Below, in pieces: positions 44,202 through 53,245 of a stretch of DNA of 64,000 nt. This stretch comes from an uncultured Paracoccaceae bacterium (GTDB taxonomy: Bacteria; Pseudomonadota; Alphaproteobacteria; Rhodobacterales; Rhodobacteraceae), in contig CANKYO010000009.1 in the NCBI GenBank assembly GCA_947488175.1, positions 148,550 to 212,549 of the forward strand. Direction: 5' to 3'. A program made the position numbers and the translations under genes. Numbering within the stretch: position 1 is the stretch's first letter; each line of letters starts with the position of its first letter. Below the pieces are notes generated by a model. The model was given only the letters and a program-made list of their open reading frames with translations. It had not been told where the DNA came from and searched no databases.

Positions 44202-46229
44202 ATGGCAAAACTGGTCGACGACAAGACCCTGAAGGTACCAAACCTGTCCGCGATCGAGATTGAGCGCATCGAACCCCTTGATATCATGGGACTTTTGCGA
44301 TCTCTCTGGTATGGCAAAAGCCTGATCGCGGGCTGCACAATCCTGGCCCTAGTGGCCGCGGCCTACTACGCTTTTGCTATCGCCCAACCACGGTTCGCTG
44401 CAGTCACAACCCTTAAGATCGAGACAACATTTTCGCCCGGGCTCGACCTTGATCAGACCCTTGCCAATCCCCCGACCGACCAAAGCAGCCTGAATACGGA
44501 GGTCGCAGTGTTGCGGTCACGCCACCTGCTGGAACGCATGGTGCATGAACTGGATCTGACAAATGATCCCGCATTCAACCGGTATCTGACCCCCATCGCG
44601 CCATGGTCCATGACGGGCATGCGCACACGCGCGCGCAACCTGCTGAGCGGTACGGTCGCGGCACCGCCCGATGACGCCGCCATTCTGGACAAGACGGTCG
44701 ATAATCTTGCCGCTGCCCTGTCGGTGGACAAGCTGCGCGACACCTATGTTTTCCGGATCACGGCCACGACAGGCGACGCTGACATGTCCGCCCGGATCGC
44801 TGACACACTCGCCCGGCTTTATCTGGCCGACCAGGTGGCCGCAAAGCAGGCGGCAACCGAAACCGCATTCAATTGGCTGTCCGATCGGGTCTACGCCCTG
44901 CAACTGGAACTGGAAGCCAAGGAAACCGCCGTCAACGATATCATCATGGCCAACCGGGCCAGTGATGCAGCCACGCTCGACACGCTCAGCCGCCAATCCA
45001 TCGAAGCACAGGAACGTCTGCTGGATATCCGGCGCGCCTTGCAAGAGGCCGAGGTCAAGCTGACCAGTTTCGACGCAGCCGTCACCCCGGCCAGCCAGCC
45101 CGCGCGCCAACGTGTGCTGGCCGATATCCGGCATTACACCGATCAGGCAGCGGCGCTGGAAACCTTTCAGTCCGGCGTCAACAGCCAGTTGGCTGCGCAG
45201 TCCGCAGGCATGGTACGGCTGCAGCAATTGCGCCGCGAGGCCGAGGCGACACGCGTGCTATACGAAGCGTTTCTGGCGCGGCTGCAACATACGAATGTGC
45301 AACGCGGTCTCGGCCAGGCCGATAGCCGCATCCTGGCCCTTGCCGCCCCCGGCAAATACGTCGCGCCGCGCAAAATGTTGATCTTGCTGATCGCCGCGAT
45401 GCTTGGCATGGCGCTTGGGGTGTCGTTGGTTCTGGGACGGCAGGCGATGCGCAAAGGGTTCAGCGGCGCAGACGGATTGGCCGATGCCACGGATGTGCCG
45501 GTTCTGGCGCAGATCCCGCGCGTCAAACTGCGTAAACCCGCGGCCTTGCTGGATTACCTGAACGCCAAACCCACATCCGCACTGGCCGAGGCCATGCGCA
45601 ACCTGCGCACATCGCTGTTGCTGACTGATCCGGGCAAGGTGCCGCAGGTCATCCTGTTCACCTCCAGCGTGCCGGGCGAAGGCAAAACGACCCAATCCAT
45701 CGCCCTCGCCCATAACCTCGCCAGCCTCGGGAAATCCGTCCTGCTGGTCGAGGCGGATATGCGGCAACCCAGCTTTCGATTCTATCTGCAATGTCAGGGC
45801 GGCGATCTGGGGCAGGTTGTGACAGGGGAAATTCCGTTGGAGGACGCCATCGCCCGCGACCCGCGCTTGCCTGCCGATGTCTTGTCCAGCCATTCCATGC
45901 GCCATAACCCGGCCGATCTGTTTACCGGGCCAGATTTTGCCGCTTTCTTAGATCAGGTGCGGGACCGCTATGATTTCATCGTCATTGACGCCCCACCGGT
46001 GCTGCAAGTACCCGACACGCGGCTGCTGGCGCAGCATGCGGATGCGGTGCTTTATGCGGTGCGTTGGGAAAAGACGGACAAGCACCTTGTTCTGGCAGGG
46101 CAACGGGCCCTCGTAGATATACGTGCGCCGATCACCGGCATGGTGCTGTGTCAGGTCGATATCCGGCGCATGCGGCGCTACGGTGCGGTGCCCATGGCAG
46201 CCTACGGGCAACCCAATTATCAGAACTGA
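44202..46229 (+). CDS. polysaccharide chain-length regulator and tyrosine autokinase (Wzc-like)
   Basis: A 675-residue bacterial tyrosine kinase. Residues 1-60 hold the cytosolic start and a membrane helix (SLIAGCTILALVAAAYYAF); a large periplasmic coiled-coil section follows, then a second helix (MLILLIAAMLGMALGVSLVL). The kinase domain has Walker A SSVPGEGKTTQSIALA, Walker A' LLVEADMRQPS and Walker B FIVIDAPPVLQ. The C-terminal tyrosines are few: RRYG, AAYG, PNYQN. It controls polymer length and export. ATG 44202 is used rather than 44136. Confidence 0.9.
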   Translation: MAKLVDDKTLKVPNLSAIEIERIEPLDIMGLLRSLWYGKSLIAGCTILALVAAAYYAFAIAQPRFAAVTTLKIETTFSPGLDLDQTLANPPTDQSSLNTEVAVLRSRHLLERMVHELDLTNDPAFNRYLTPIAPWSMTGMRTRARNLLSGTVAAPPDDAAILDKTVDNLAAALSVDKLRDTYVFRITATTGDADMSARIADTLARLYLADQVAAKQAATETAFNWLSDRVYALQLELEAKETAVNDIIMANRASDAATLDTLSRQSIEAQERLLDIRRALQEAEVKLTSFDAAVTPASQPARQRVLADIRHYTDQAAALETFQSGVNSQLAAQSAGMVRLQQLRREAEATRVLYEAFLARLQHTNVQRGLGQADSRILALAAPGKYVAPRKMLILLIAAMLGMALGVSLVLGRQAMRKGFSGADGLADATDVPVLAQIPRVKLRKPAALLDYLNAKPTSALAEAMRNLRTSLLLTDPGKVPQVILFTSSVPGEGKTTQSIALAHNLASLGKSVLLVEADMRQPSFRFYLQCQGGDLGQVVTGEIPLEDAIARDPRLPADVLSSHSMRHNPADLFTGPDFAAFLDQVRDRYDFIVIDAPPVLQVPDTRLLAQHADAVLYAVRWEKTDKHLVLAGQRALVDIRAPITGMVLCQVDIRRMRRYGAVPMAAYGQPNYQN

Positions 46230-46286
46230 AGTCTATACACGGTAAGAGCCGCCCGATCATCCCGGGCGGCTCAATACTGTGGTTCA

Positions 46287-47903
46287 TCAAGATGCTGGTT
46301 GGTCAACCCGCATCACATGACGGCTGAAAAAGCCTAAGCTGTCGCCAGTGCCAATCGTCAATCCGCCACCCGCGTCGCCGGTGATATAGGCCTTGGCCTG
46401 CCAGTCCAGACCGCCACCAGATACCGTTGCGTTCAGATTTGGCCGCAGGAAAGCATCGAACTGGCTGACAATATTGCCGGGCACCGCCAACGCGCCGGCC
46501 TCATGCCCATAGCGCAGGGTGCCGCCGTCAACATCAGCCGTCATGCCGATGCGGTCGGCACCAACAAAGGCGATATTGGGTGGATTGACCCCTTCGTAAT
46601 CTGACAGCGCAACCGGAACACTGCCCGCAACCTCAACCGTCTGCGCCACGGCGCTGCGGCTTTCGCCATCCCAGGCCACCATGGGCAGCATACCGGCATA
46701 GAACCATTCGAACGTAGCCGTCGCTCCCGTGCCAACCACATCAACGCTGTGAAACACCGCACCGGGTGTGACAGTGCGGCTGAGGATGCAATCGGCCAAA
46801 GGCGCGCCGGTGCCGGTCTGCCACTCCGTCGTTTCGACAATGGCAACCGCGCTGCCCACGCTCAGGCCATTGCCCGTCGCCTGCGGCACCCACGGCACAT
46901 CATCCAATGTGATCGTACGGCTTTGCAGGGCCTCGTTCCCATGGGTCTGGCCACCAATCTCGGTTGCTGACCCACCCACATTGACCCTTGCGGCATATTC
47001 GCGCTCTGACGCATAGTCGATCGCCACGAATTTGGGATAGGTCGGACGATTGTCCACCCGCCAGTCCAGCGCCCCGTCAGAGGCGATGCCACCGGTATGG
47101 GTCGGGCCGGTTGTCCCGCTGACACCATTGGCCCGCGCCGAATAATAAAGGCCACCCAACTGCACCTCGTCCCCCATCTCATAAGCTGTACCGGGTTGCC
47201 AGATCGGCGGCAGCACACGCGGATCGGCAAGACTGGCGGAAATTGCCACAGCTTCGATCAGGATCGCATTGCCGCCGGGGGTGGCCGCACCCCCATTGAT
47301 GATCGTGATCTCATGGGCGCCGGTCAGACCAATGGCAACCTTGACCGACTGGCGGCGCTGCAAATCGACAGACGCATAGGTGGGAAATGCTTTAAAGCCC
47401 AAGGCTGCGGGATCATCAATCTCGGTCACAAGGGTCTGGGCACCGTCAATATCCACCCGGGCATAGCCGCCATTGGTACGGCCCGTATAATGGATCCAGA
47501 CATCATAAGGCGCCGCACGGTCCACGGTCACCGATGCGGTCGCCGTCAATGACGACGTGCTGATCGCGCGATTACCGGTATAGCTGCCGGCCAGACCGGA
47601 CCCTGACGATTGCAGCTGCGACCAGCCTGACGACAGTGTCAGATCGCCAACGGGATAGATATTGCGCAACTCGGCCACCAGTGTTTCGCGCCATGACCAG
47701 CGGGTCGCGGCGCTGTTGGCATCCAAGCTCATCCAGGCGGCATGGCCCGGACCGATCTCGGTCCAGGCCGATACGTTGTCATCGGGGCCTTGGGCAAGGG
47801 CAACATGCTGACCGGCCCCGGGCACGAAAAAACTTGCCAACGGCTGTGGTTGCGCGCCTTGCCCGCCCCGCGCGGCCCCGGGGGAAAGCGTCAGACCAAG
47901 CAT
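46287..47903 (-). CDS. phage-like head-spike fibre protein, GhsB-like
   Basis: A 538-residue, beta-rich protein without signal peptide. It has segments typical of phage tail fibres: WQPGTAYEMGDEVQLGGLYY and GVSGTTGPTHTGGIASDGAL, which look like carbohydrate-binding modules. It immediately follows the spike-base gene (3-base gap). In Rhodobacter capsulatus, GTA head spikes (GhsA/GhsB) bind capsular polysaccharide and lie next to polysaccharide genes; the same arrangement is seen here. Identification rests on context, on the base protein, and on this tail-fibre pattern. Confidence 0.72.
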   Translation of the reverse strand: MLGLTLSPGAARGGQGAQPQPLASFFVPGAGQHVALAQGPDDNVSAWTEIGPGHAAWMSLDANSAATRWSWRETLVAELRNIYPVGDLTLSSGWSQLQSSGSGLAGSYTGNRAISTSSLTATASVTVDRAAPYDVWIHYTGRTNGGYARVDIDGAQTLVTEIDDPAALGFKAFPTYASVDLQRRQSVKVAIGLTGAHEITIINGGAATPGGNAILIEAVAISASLADPRVLPPIWQPGTAYEMGDEVQLGGLYYSARANGVSGTTGPTHTGGIASDGALDWRVDNRPTYPKFVAIDYASEREYAARVNVGGSATEIGGQTHGNEALQSRTITLDDVPWVPQATGNGLSVGSAVAIVETTEWQTGTGAPLADCILSRTVTPGAVFHSVDVVGTGATATFEWFYAGMLPMVAWDGESRSAVAQTVEVAGSVPVALSDYEGVNPPNIAFVGADRIGMTADVDGGTLRYGHEAGALAVPGNIVSQFDAFLRPNLNATVSGGGLDWQAKAYITGDAGGGLTIGTGDSLGFFSRHVMRVDQPAS

Positions 47904-47906
47904 GGA

Positions 47907-48164
47907 TCAATACCACGCCACAAGCTGGGCGGTCGTGCCGGTCGCCAGAACACGGGTGGGGCGCAGGGTCAGCACAGCACCGGCAGTCACCTCATAGCTG
48001 ACGCTTTCACCATCCTTGTCCTGCAAGACAGCGGTACCGGCGCTGTTGACATACAAGGCCCCCGGACGCACCGGCAGGTCGGCACCGTCCGATGGGATCA
48101 CCACGTAATGCGCTACGGCAGGCGAGGTCAGGTTCACATAGTCGGAATCAAAGGGATCAGGCAT
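47907..48164 (-). CDS. phage-like head-spike base protein, GhsA (Rcc01079) family
   Basis: An 85-residue protein starting MPDPFDSDYVNLTSPAVAHY, continuing with VIPSDGADLPVRPGALYVNS and ending LTLRPTRVLATGTTAQLVAW. This pattern (PSDGADLP.RALYV, RVLATGTTA) is what I recall of the spike-base family of R. capsulatus GTA and related phages. ATG 48164 follows GGAGAACCCG; an in-frame ATG at 48221 lacks such a site. Other GTA structural genes are not in the window. Confidence 0.8.
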   Translation of the reverse strand: MPDPFDSDYVNLTSPAVAHYVVIPSDGADLPVRPGALYVNSAGTAVLQDKDGESVSYEVTAGAVLTLRPTRVLATGTTAQLVAWY

Positions 48165-48378
48165 CGGGTTCTCCAAATTCGGGTTGAACCTGATAACTAG
48201 CGGGCCATGCTTACCAATCACTTGGGGCTGCGTGCGCTGGGTCGGTGCCGCGCAACAGCCCTTAGACGATAGTCATATCCGCACCCATGCCATTGCTCAA
48301 ACGCGGTCATTCCACGGCGGCCTGCTCCACCGACAGGCTCAGCGCGCTCTATATGACGGACGGAGCCATCGCACCGGT

Positions 48379-49038
48379 CTAGGCCCCCCGGCGGGTCAGC
48401 ACAACAACAATGGTCCGCCAGACAATCCACAACTCCAACCGGAAACTGCGGGCCGCGATGTAGCGCAGATCAGCATCAACCTTCCGCCGTACACCCTCCA
48501 GCCCATCGACATAGCCGACCTCGGTTTGGGCTAGGCCACTGATGCCCGGCATCACATCATGGCGGCGACGATAACCGGGTATGGCAGTCAGATAGACTCT
48601 GGCATGGTCATAGGCATCAGGGCGCGGGCCAATCAGGCTCATCTCACCGCGCAGGACATTGATGATCTGGGGCAACTCATCCAGCAGGATTTTGCGCATG
48701 ATACGGCCCAGCATCGTGATCCGCTCTGTCTCAAGCGCGTCAAACGCGCCACGATCCGGACCGCGCGGGGCGGTCATGGTACGAAACTTGATCGCGGCAA
48801 ACGGTTGGCACCGATAGCCCATCCGCTCCTGCACAAACCACAGGGAGCCGCGGTTAAAGAACGGATTAAGCATGATCAGCACAGCCGCAACAATGGCAAG
48901 CAGCACCAGAAGGATGATCGCAACCACCACATCCAGAAACTGCTTTGCGCCTGTGCGCGGTGGTAAATCATGCGGAGCATCAGCAAACCCCACATCCCTC
49001 GTATCAACATCCATCAGGGACGTGTGAAAGTCCAGCAT
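48379..49038 (-). CDS. initiating sugar-phosphate transferase of exopolysaccharide synthesis
   Basis: A 219-residue membrane protein with one N-terminal helix (FLDVVVAIILLVLLAIVAAV) and the bacterial sugar-transferase domain: QERMGYRCQPFAAIKFRTM, LRKILLDELPQ-like KILLDELPQIINVLRGEMSL IGPRPD, and PGISGLAQTEVGYVDGL. It transfers the first sugar phosphate to undecaprenyl phosphate, starting repeat-unit assembly. A CtrA-type box lies about 80 bases upstream. The spike genes follow on the same strand. Confidence 0.88.
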   Translation of the reverse strand: MLDFHTSLMDVDTRDVGFADAPHDLPPRTGAKQFLDVVVAIILLVLLAIVAAVLIMLNPFFNRGSLWFVQERMGYRCQPFAAIKFRTMTAPRGPDRGAFDALETERITMLGRIMRKILLDELPQIINVLRGEMSLIGPRPDAYDHARVYLTAIPGYRRRHDVMPGISGLAQTEVGYVDGLEGVRRKVDADLRYIAARSFRLELWIVWRTIVVVLTRRGA

Positions 49039-49119
49039 CGTCGCAACCTCTTCCCAAAAGTTAACGAAATAACAATGCCTTACGACACTGCATGGTTAAC
49101 AAACCTGAAACAGTTGCGG

Positions 49120-49134
49120 TTAATGGGACCTTAA
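49120..49134. promoter_or_regulatory. CtrA-type box upstream of the sugar transferase
   Basis: TTAA-TGGGACC-TTAA, a perfect TTAA-N7-TTAA site, about 80 bases upstream of the sugar-transferase start. Several further TTAAC half-sites (near 49064, 49096, 49194, 49222) lie in the same 290-base gap. The operon it would drive includes the GTA-spike-like genes. Confidence 0.75.
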
Positions 49135-49328
49135 TAATCGCTGCCCGATCGAGCGAAATTCGGGGCTGTTTTGAAGATTTCTTGCATTTCGAATTAACGA
49201 ACACACGGCATGCGTGTCGGTTAACAGAGAACACATCTTTAGATGAATGCGCCGAAATGACTGACAGCAACTCACAGTGGGTCGCCGGGAATCACGTCGA
49301 ATACGACCAGCTGCCACCGAGTTCAAAC

Positions 49329-49405
49329 TGGCGATCCCGGAAGGACTCGAACCCTCAGCCTGCTGATTAGAAGTCAGCTGCTCTATCCAGTTGAGCTACG
49401 GGACC
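49329..49405 (-). tRNA. tRNA-Arg (anticodon UCU)
   Basis: On the minus strand: acceptor GGTCCCG/CGGGATC, T8 and A14 present, D-arm GCTC..GAGC, anticodon stem GCTGA/TCAGC with loop CTTCTAA (anticodon TCT), T-arm GAGGG TTCGAGT CCTTC, discriminator G and an encoded CCA. It reads AGA codons. Confidence 0.95.
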
Positions 49406-49455
49406 GCTCGGCGCTGGTATGGCGCGAGAGGCAAACCCATTGCAAGTGGCCAGGC

Positions 49456-50229
49456 TCACTTTTTCTGCAACGCTTTTTCGATGGCTTCCAGGCGGGCAAT
49501 TATCTCTGTCCGGTATTCATCAGTCGCGGCATTGCTTTCCTCGGCATGGGCGTCCTGCATGGAATTCACAATCAGACCGACCAGCAAGTTCACCACGGCA
49601 AATGTCGTGACCATGATAAAGGGGACAAAAAAGCCCCAGGCGTATGGGTAAACCTCCATCACAGGGCGGACGATGCCCATGGACCAGCTTTCCAATGTCA
49701 TGATCTGGAACAGCGTATAGGCTGATTGCCCCAGACTGCCGAACCATTCAGGAAAGGACGCACCGAACAGCTTGGTCGCCATGACCGCCCCGATATAGAA
49801 GATGATCGCCATCAGCACGAACACCGATCCCATGCCGGGCAAAGCAGTAACAAAACCTTCAACAACCCGGCGCAGGCGCGGCGCGACAGAGACAAGGCGC
49901 AAAACCCGCAAAATCCGCAGCGCCCGCAAGACGGACAAACCCGCAGAGGCAGGGACAAGTGAAATCCCCACAATTGCCAGATCAAAGAGGTTCCAACCAC
50001 TGCGGAAAAACCGACCGCGATAGGCAAACAGCTTCAATAGTATTTCAACAACAAAAAACGCCAGACAGGCGGTATCGAGTGCAAGGATCAACGGACCGGC
50101 ACGCGCCATCACTGCGGGTGATGTTTCCATCCCCAGAATGACAGCGTTGAAAAGAATGACGCCAATGATCAGCCCGCCAACCGTGGGATGCTCAACAAAA
50201 GCAGCGGTGCGCGCGCGCAAAGACATCAA
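49456..50229 (-). CDS. bacterial voltage-gated sodium channel (BacNav type)
   Basis: A 257-residue single-domain, six-helix channel. S4 reads LRALRILRVLRLVSVAPRLR with arginines every third position. The selectivity filter is TLESWSM, the one found in NaChBac-type channels and NavAb/NavMs. The C-terminal ATDEYRTEIIARLEAIEKAL tail can form a tetrameric coiled coil. It would carry sodium into the cell in response to depolarisation. A complete, undamaged gene. Confidence 0.92.
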   Translation of the reverse strand: MMSLRARTAAFVEHPTVGGLIIGVILFNAVILGMETSPAVMARAGPLILALDTACLAFFVVEILLKLFAYRGRFFRSGWNLFDLAIVGISLVPASAGLSVLRALRILRVLRLVSVAPRLRRVVEGFVTALPGMGSVFVLMAIIFYIGAVMATKLFGASFPEWFGSLGQSAYTLFQIMTLESWSMGIVRPVMEVYPYAWGFFVPFIMVTTFAVVNLLVGLIVNSMQDAHAEESNAATDEYRTEIIARLEAIEKALQKK

Positions 50230-50260
50230 TGGCTCTCAGAAATGGCAGCTGCCGGGTGGC

Positions 50261-50575
50261 TCAATGTGTCCAGGCGCCGCGTCGGTTGGTGGCAAAGTTC
50301 TCGCCATACCCGCCGGGGCGAATATTGGCTTTGCGGGGCTTGGGTTCCTGAACGATGAAATCGATACCCTTTTCGCGGGCGTAATCAATCGCATCTTCCT
50401 TGCTGTCAAATGTCAGCTTGACCTGCGCCTGTGTATCGGCGGATGAAGTCCAGCCCATCAACGGATCAACCTCGCGCGCGGTCTCGGCCACATGTTCCAG
50501 CACCCAATGCTTGGTTTTAGCCGTGCCCGATGACATGGCCGTCTTGGCAGGTTTGTAGATTCGTGCGCGCATCAT
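50261..50575 (-). CDS. NDUFS4-like complex I subunit
   Basis: A 104-residue protein starting [20 protein letters not shown]. It has the NDUFS4 pattern [21 protein letters not shown], then [18 protein letters not shown], and ends PKRKxNI-like [20 protein letters not shown]. Such proteins are supernumerary subunits of alphaproteobacterial respiratory complex I. The start is one of the two adjacent ATGs at 50575 or 50572, preceded by GGAGACG. Confidence 0.87.
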   Translation of the reverse strand: MMRARIYKPAKTAMSSGTAKTKHWVLEHVAETAREVDPLMGWTSSADTQAQVKLTFDSKEDAIDYAREKGIDFIVQEPKPRKANIRPGGYGENFATNRRGAWTH

Positions 50576-50632
50576 CGTCTCCGTTCCGCTGGCTCCTATA
50601 TGTGCAAAAGGTGAAGGTTTCGCAAGCACCGC

Positions 50633-51868
50633 TTACGCCCACTCACCCCCGCGCATGACCGGCACCCGGTCGCCAGTTTTGGTGATCCCATCAATATCCA
50701 CCGCATCCGATCCCATCATCCAATCCACATGGATGATGCTTTGGTTGCCACCTTTCTGTTTCAATTCTTCCGGTGACAGGACCGATCCACCCTCAATCGT
50801 ATCGGCATAACACTGGCCCAGTGCGATATGGCAGGATGCGTTTTCATCAAAGAGCGTGTTGTAGAACAAAGTGCCCGACTGGCTGATCGGGCTCGAATGC
50901 GGCACCAGTGCCACCTCACCGATCCGACTGGCCCCGTCATCGGTCTTCAACAGCTCGCGCAACACATCCTGTCCCTTGCTGGCCGTCGCCTCGACAATCC
51001 GGCCCGCCTCAAAACGGACGGCGATATCTTCGATCACACTGCCCTGATAGGCCAGCGGTTTGGTGGCTGCGACCGTACCCTCGACCTTATAGGCATGGGG
51101 GCAGGTAAACACCTCCTCGGTGGGGATGTTTGGCTGACACACCACCCCGTTCAGCGCAGGCGACGCACCACCTTTCCAGATATGGCCGTCCGCCAGACCC
51201 AGATGCAGGTCTGTGCCGGGGCCGGTATAGTGCAGTGCGTTGAAACTCTGGGCGTTAAGCCAATCGACGCGTTCTTTCAGCCGCGCCGTATGGGCCTTCC
51301 AATTGGCGACCGGATCATCCCCATCCAGCCGAGACGCCGCATAGATGGCATCCATCAGCTTGCCCTGCGCTTCCTCGACAGGCAGGTCGGGATAGACCTG
51401 CGCGGCCCAGCCCGGCGTGGGATAGGCGACGATGTTCCAGTTCACCTCGAACCCTACAATCGGGTCCATCGCCGGTTTCCGGGCAATTGCAGTTGCTTTG
51501 CTAACGCGGGCCACCTTGTCAGGGTCTGCGGCGGCCAGCAGCATCGGATCCTCTCCGGTGATTGCCATTCGGGCCGCCCCTTCCTTGAAGGCCTGGCCGA
51601 GACCTTCAAAAAACCAACCTGGTGCACGATCGAAACTCGCATCATCACCAAGTTCGAACCGGGCGAGGGTCACCGCATCATCAGTCAAAAACGGCAAGAC
51701 CTGCCCGGCACCGGCCTTGTAGGCATGCACGGCAATGCGACGCACCAACGGCAAGGCATCCACTGGCGCAGTGATGATCAAATCCTGCCCGCGCTCCAGA
51801 TTGACACCAATCCGAACGGCAACTTCAGCAAGACGGTCAAGTTTTTCTGGATCAATATAGTCCGACAT
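50633..51868 (-). CDS. aminopeptidase, M29 (AmpS/AmpT) family
   Basis: A 411-residue cytosolic metallo-aminopeptidase. It starts MSDYIDPEKLDRLAEVAVRI GVNLERG. The metal-binding and catalytic motifs of M29 include GTDLHLGLADGHIWKGG, PNIPTEEVFTCPHAYKVEGT, GEVALVPHSSPISQSGTLFY, HIALGQCY and IIHVDWMMGSDAVDIDG. Length is normal. It lies 57 bases upstream of the NDUFS4-like gene on the same strand. Confidence 0.92.
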   Translation of the reverse strand: MSDYIDPEKLDRLAEVAVRIGVNLERGQDLIITAPVDALPLVRRIAVHAYKAGAGQVLPFLTDDAVTLARFELGDDASFDRAPGWFFEGLGQAFKEGAARMAITGEDPMLLAAADPDKVARVSKATAIARKPAMDPIVGFEVNWNIVAYPTPGWAAQVYPDLPVEEAQGKLMDAIYAASRLDGDDPVANWKAHTARLKERVDWLNAQSFNALHYTGPGTDLHLGLADGHIWKGGASPALNGVVCQPNIPTEEVFTCPHAYKVEGTVAATKPLAYQGSVIEDIAVRFEAGRIVEATASKGQDVLRELLKTDDGASRIGEVALVPHSSPISQSGTLFYNTLFDENASCHIALGQCYADTIEGGSVLSPEELKQKGGNQSIIHVDWMMGSDAVDIDGITKTGDRVPVMRGGEWA

Positions 51869-52128
51869 CGGGGCACCTCATTTTTGGATTGGCCCGAACC
51901 TATGGGTTACAGGGCCAAGGTCAACCAACGCCGTATTTCGGCCGATCCGAACTCAAAGCGGTTCGGGGACGGGCAGTCTTCAACAAAGAGGTTTACCGGC
52001 CGCCGAAGAGGCATCTACTATGAAGATACCCGACGGCATTCCGCCTCGTCCGGGATCGCGCAGCTTGACGGTATCAAGGCAAGGCGCAGCCCCTCTCATA
52101 TCTCCCTACAACTCTGAGGCCATGAAAG

Positions 52129-52650
52129 ATGATTTTAGCCGAATACTGCCGCCTGTCTGCGCGCTACAACAGCTGGCAAAACAACGCGCTCATCACCGCA
52201 GCTGATGGACTGACCCATGCCGCCCGCTGGATGGATCGCGGTGCATTCTTCAGATCCATTGCAGCGACCCTGAACCACCTCTATTGGGCCGATGCCCTTA
52301 TGCTTGAGCGCATCAAAGGCAATGAACGCCCACAGGACACGATCACACATTCGCTCAGCAGCCCATCAGACTGGGCCGAATTCAAAGACTTGCGCAGCAG
52401 GCGAGATGCAGAAATCGATGAATGGGCAACGCGCCTTACCAATACAGACCTGAACGGTTTCATCGCTTGGTATCCGTTTGACGGCTCAGACCGGATTCAA
52501 ATGACCAAGGCGATCTGTGTCATACAGCTGTTCAATCACCAGACCCACCATCGCGGACAAATTCATGCCATGCTCACTGCTACAGGGGCCACCCCCGACC
52601 CAACGGACATTCTGGCGATGCCGCAAGCAATAGACATCCGCGCGCACTGA
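52129..52650 (+). CDS. DinB-family protein
   Basis: A 173-residue four-helix-bundle protein. The DinB-type metal histidines are visible in TLNHLYWADALML (first helix pair) and FNHQTHHRGQIHAML. Many DinB-fold proteins are thiol-dependent transferases; the activity of this one is unknown. A terminator-like hairpin follows between it and a convergent gene. Confidence 0.85.
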   Translation: MILAEYCRLSARYNSWQNNALITAADGLTHAARWMDRGAFFRSIAATLNHLYWADALMLERIKGNERPQDTITHSLSSPSDWAEFKDLRSRRDAEIDEWATRLTNTDLNGFIAWYPFDGSDRIQMTKAICVIQLFNHQTHHRGQIHAMLTATGATPDPTDILAMPQAIDIRAH

Positions 52651-52668
52651 CGAGCGCCCAAATAAAAA

Positions 52669-52692
52669 GGCCCACCCAAACCGGGTGAGCCC
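52669..52692. terminator. bidirectional terminator
   Basis: GGCCCACCC and GGGTGAGCCC pair around AAACC with one mismatch. The preceding AATAAAAA serves as a T-run for minus-strand transcription. It lies between convergent dinB-like and DUF2147 genes. Confidence 0.65.
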
Positions 52693-52713
52693 TAAATCAT
52701 GCGGTGCAAACCG

Positions 52714-53103
52714 CTATTGAACGCGGGTCCAGGTGCCGCCGTCCCGGCAGATGCCGAACACACAACCGGACACGGCGAGGGAGTTCCCGCTCAGTTGCAA
52801 ACGCGAGTTATAGGTCTTGTCACGATCCGGCGAATACACCTTGCCACGGTACTCGCCACCACCACGGGCAACGGTCTCCGAGATGATCGTGCTCCCAGTC
52901 AGGTCTGATGAAACCTCGCTTCCGGAGGAATCAAACGACCGCACGAGGGTTCCGCACAACGTAGGCCCACAAGGGGCCACCTGAATATGTCCGAAATTGC
53001 CATTGTCATCGCGCGACGTCTGCCAGACGCCTTCCAGCGGATCAGCAAAGGCTGCCCCGGCGATGCTTATGGCCGCAATCGCTGTCATCAAAATCTTCTT
53101 CAT
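52714..53103 (-). CDS. secreted DUF2147-family protein
   Basis: A 129-residue exported protein with signal peptide KKILMTAIAAISIAGAAFA. The mature part, DPLEGVWQTSRDDNGNFGHI to VFGICRDGGTWTRV, has DUF2147 features: conserved GxW, paired cysteines (APCGPTLCG, GCVFGIC). The start at 53103 gives a proper signal peptide. The family lacks a firm function; it is thought to be a calycin-like beta-barrel. Confidence 0.85.
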   Translation of the reverse strand: MKKILMTAIAAISIAGAAFADPLEGVWQTSRDDNGNFGHIQVAPCGPTLCGTLVRSFDSSGSEVSSDLTGSTIISETVARGGGEYRGKVYSPDRDKTYNSRLQLSGNSLAVSGCVFGICRDGGTWTRVQ

Positions 53104-53245
53104 ATGTCGTATCCCCATTGGTTTTGCAGTCAGCATGCGCGCTTGGCCCGCAACCGATCAAGTCTTACGTTAGGTCGCAGTGACGGCGTTGCATTCCCCC
53201 CGACCGCATGCATAAACATCCCAGACAGATGAAGAAGGCCTAAAC

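Noticed and set aside
49092..49370. A 92-residue plus-strand frame ending in a Ser/Arg-rich tail
   Set aside because: It runs antisense into tRNA-Arg and over the CtrA-type promoter region, with no protein-family pattern; such frames are common artefacts over tRNA genes.
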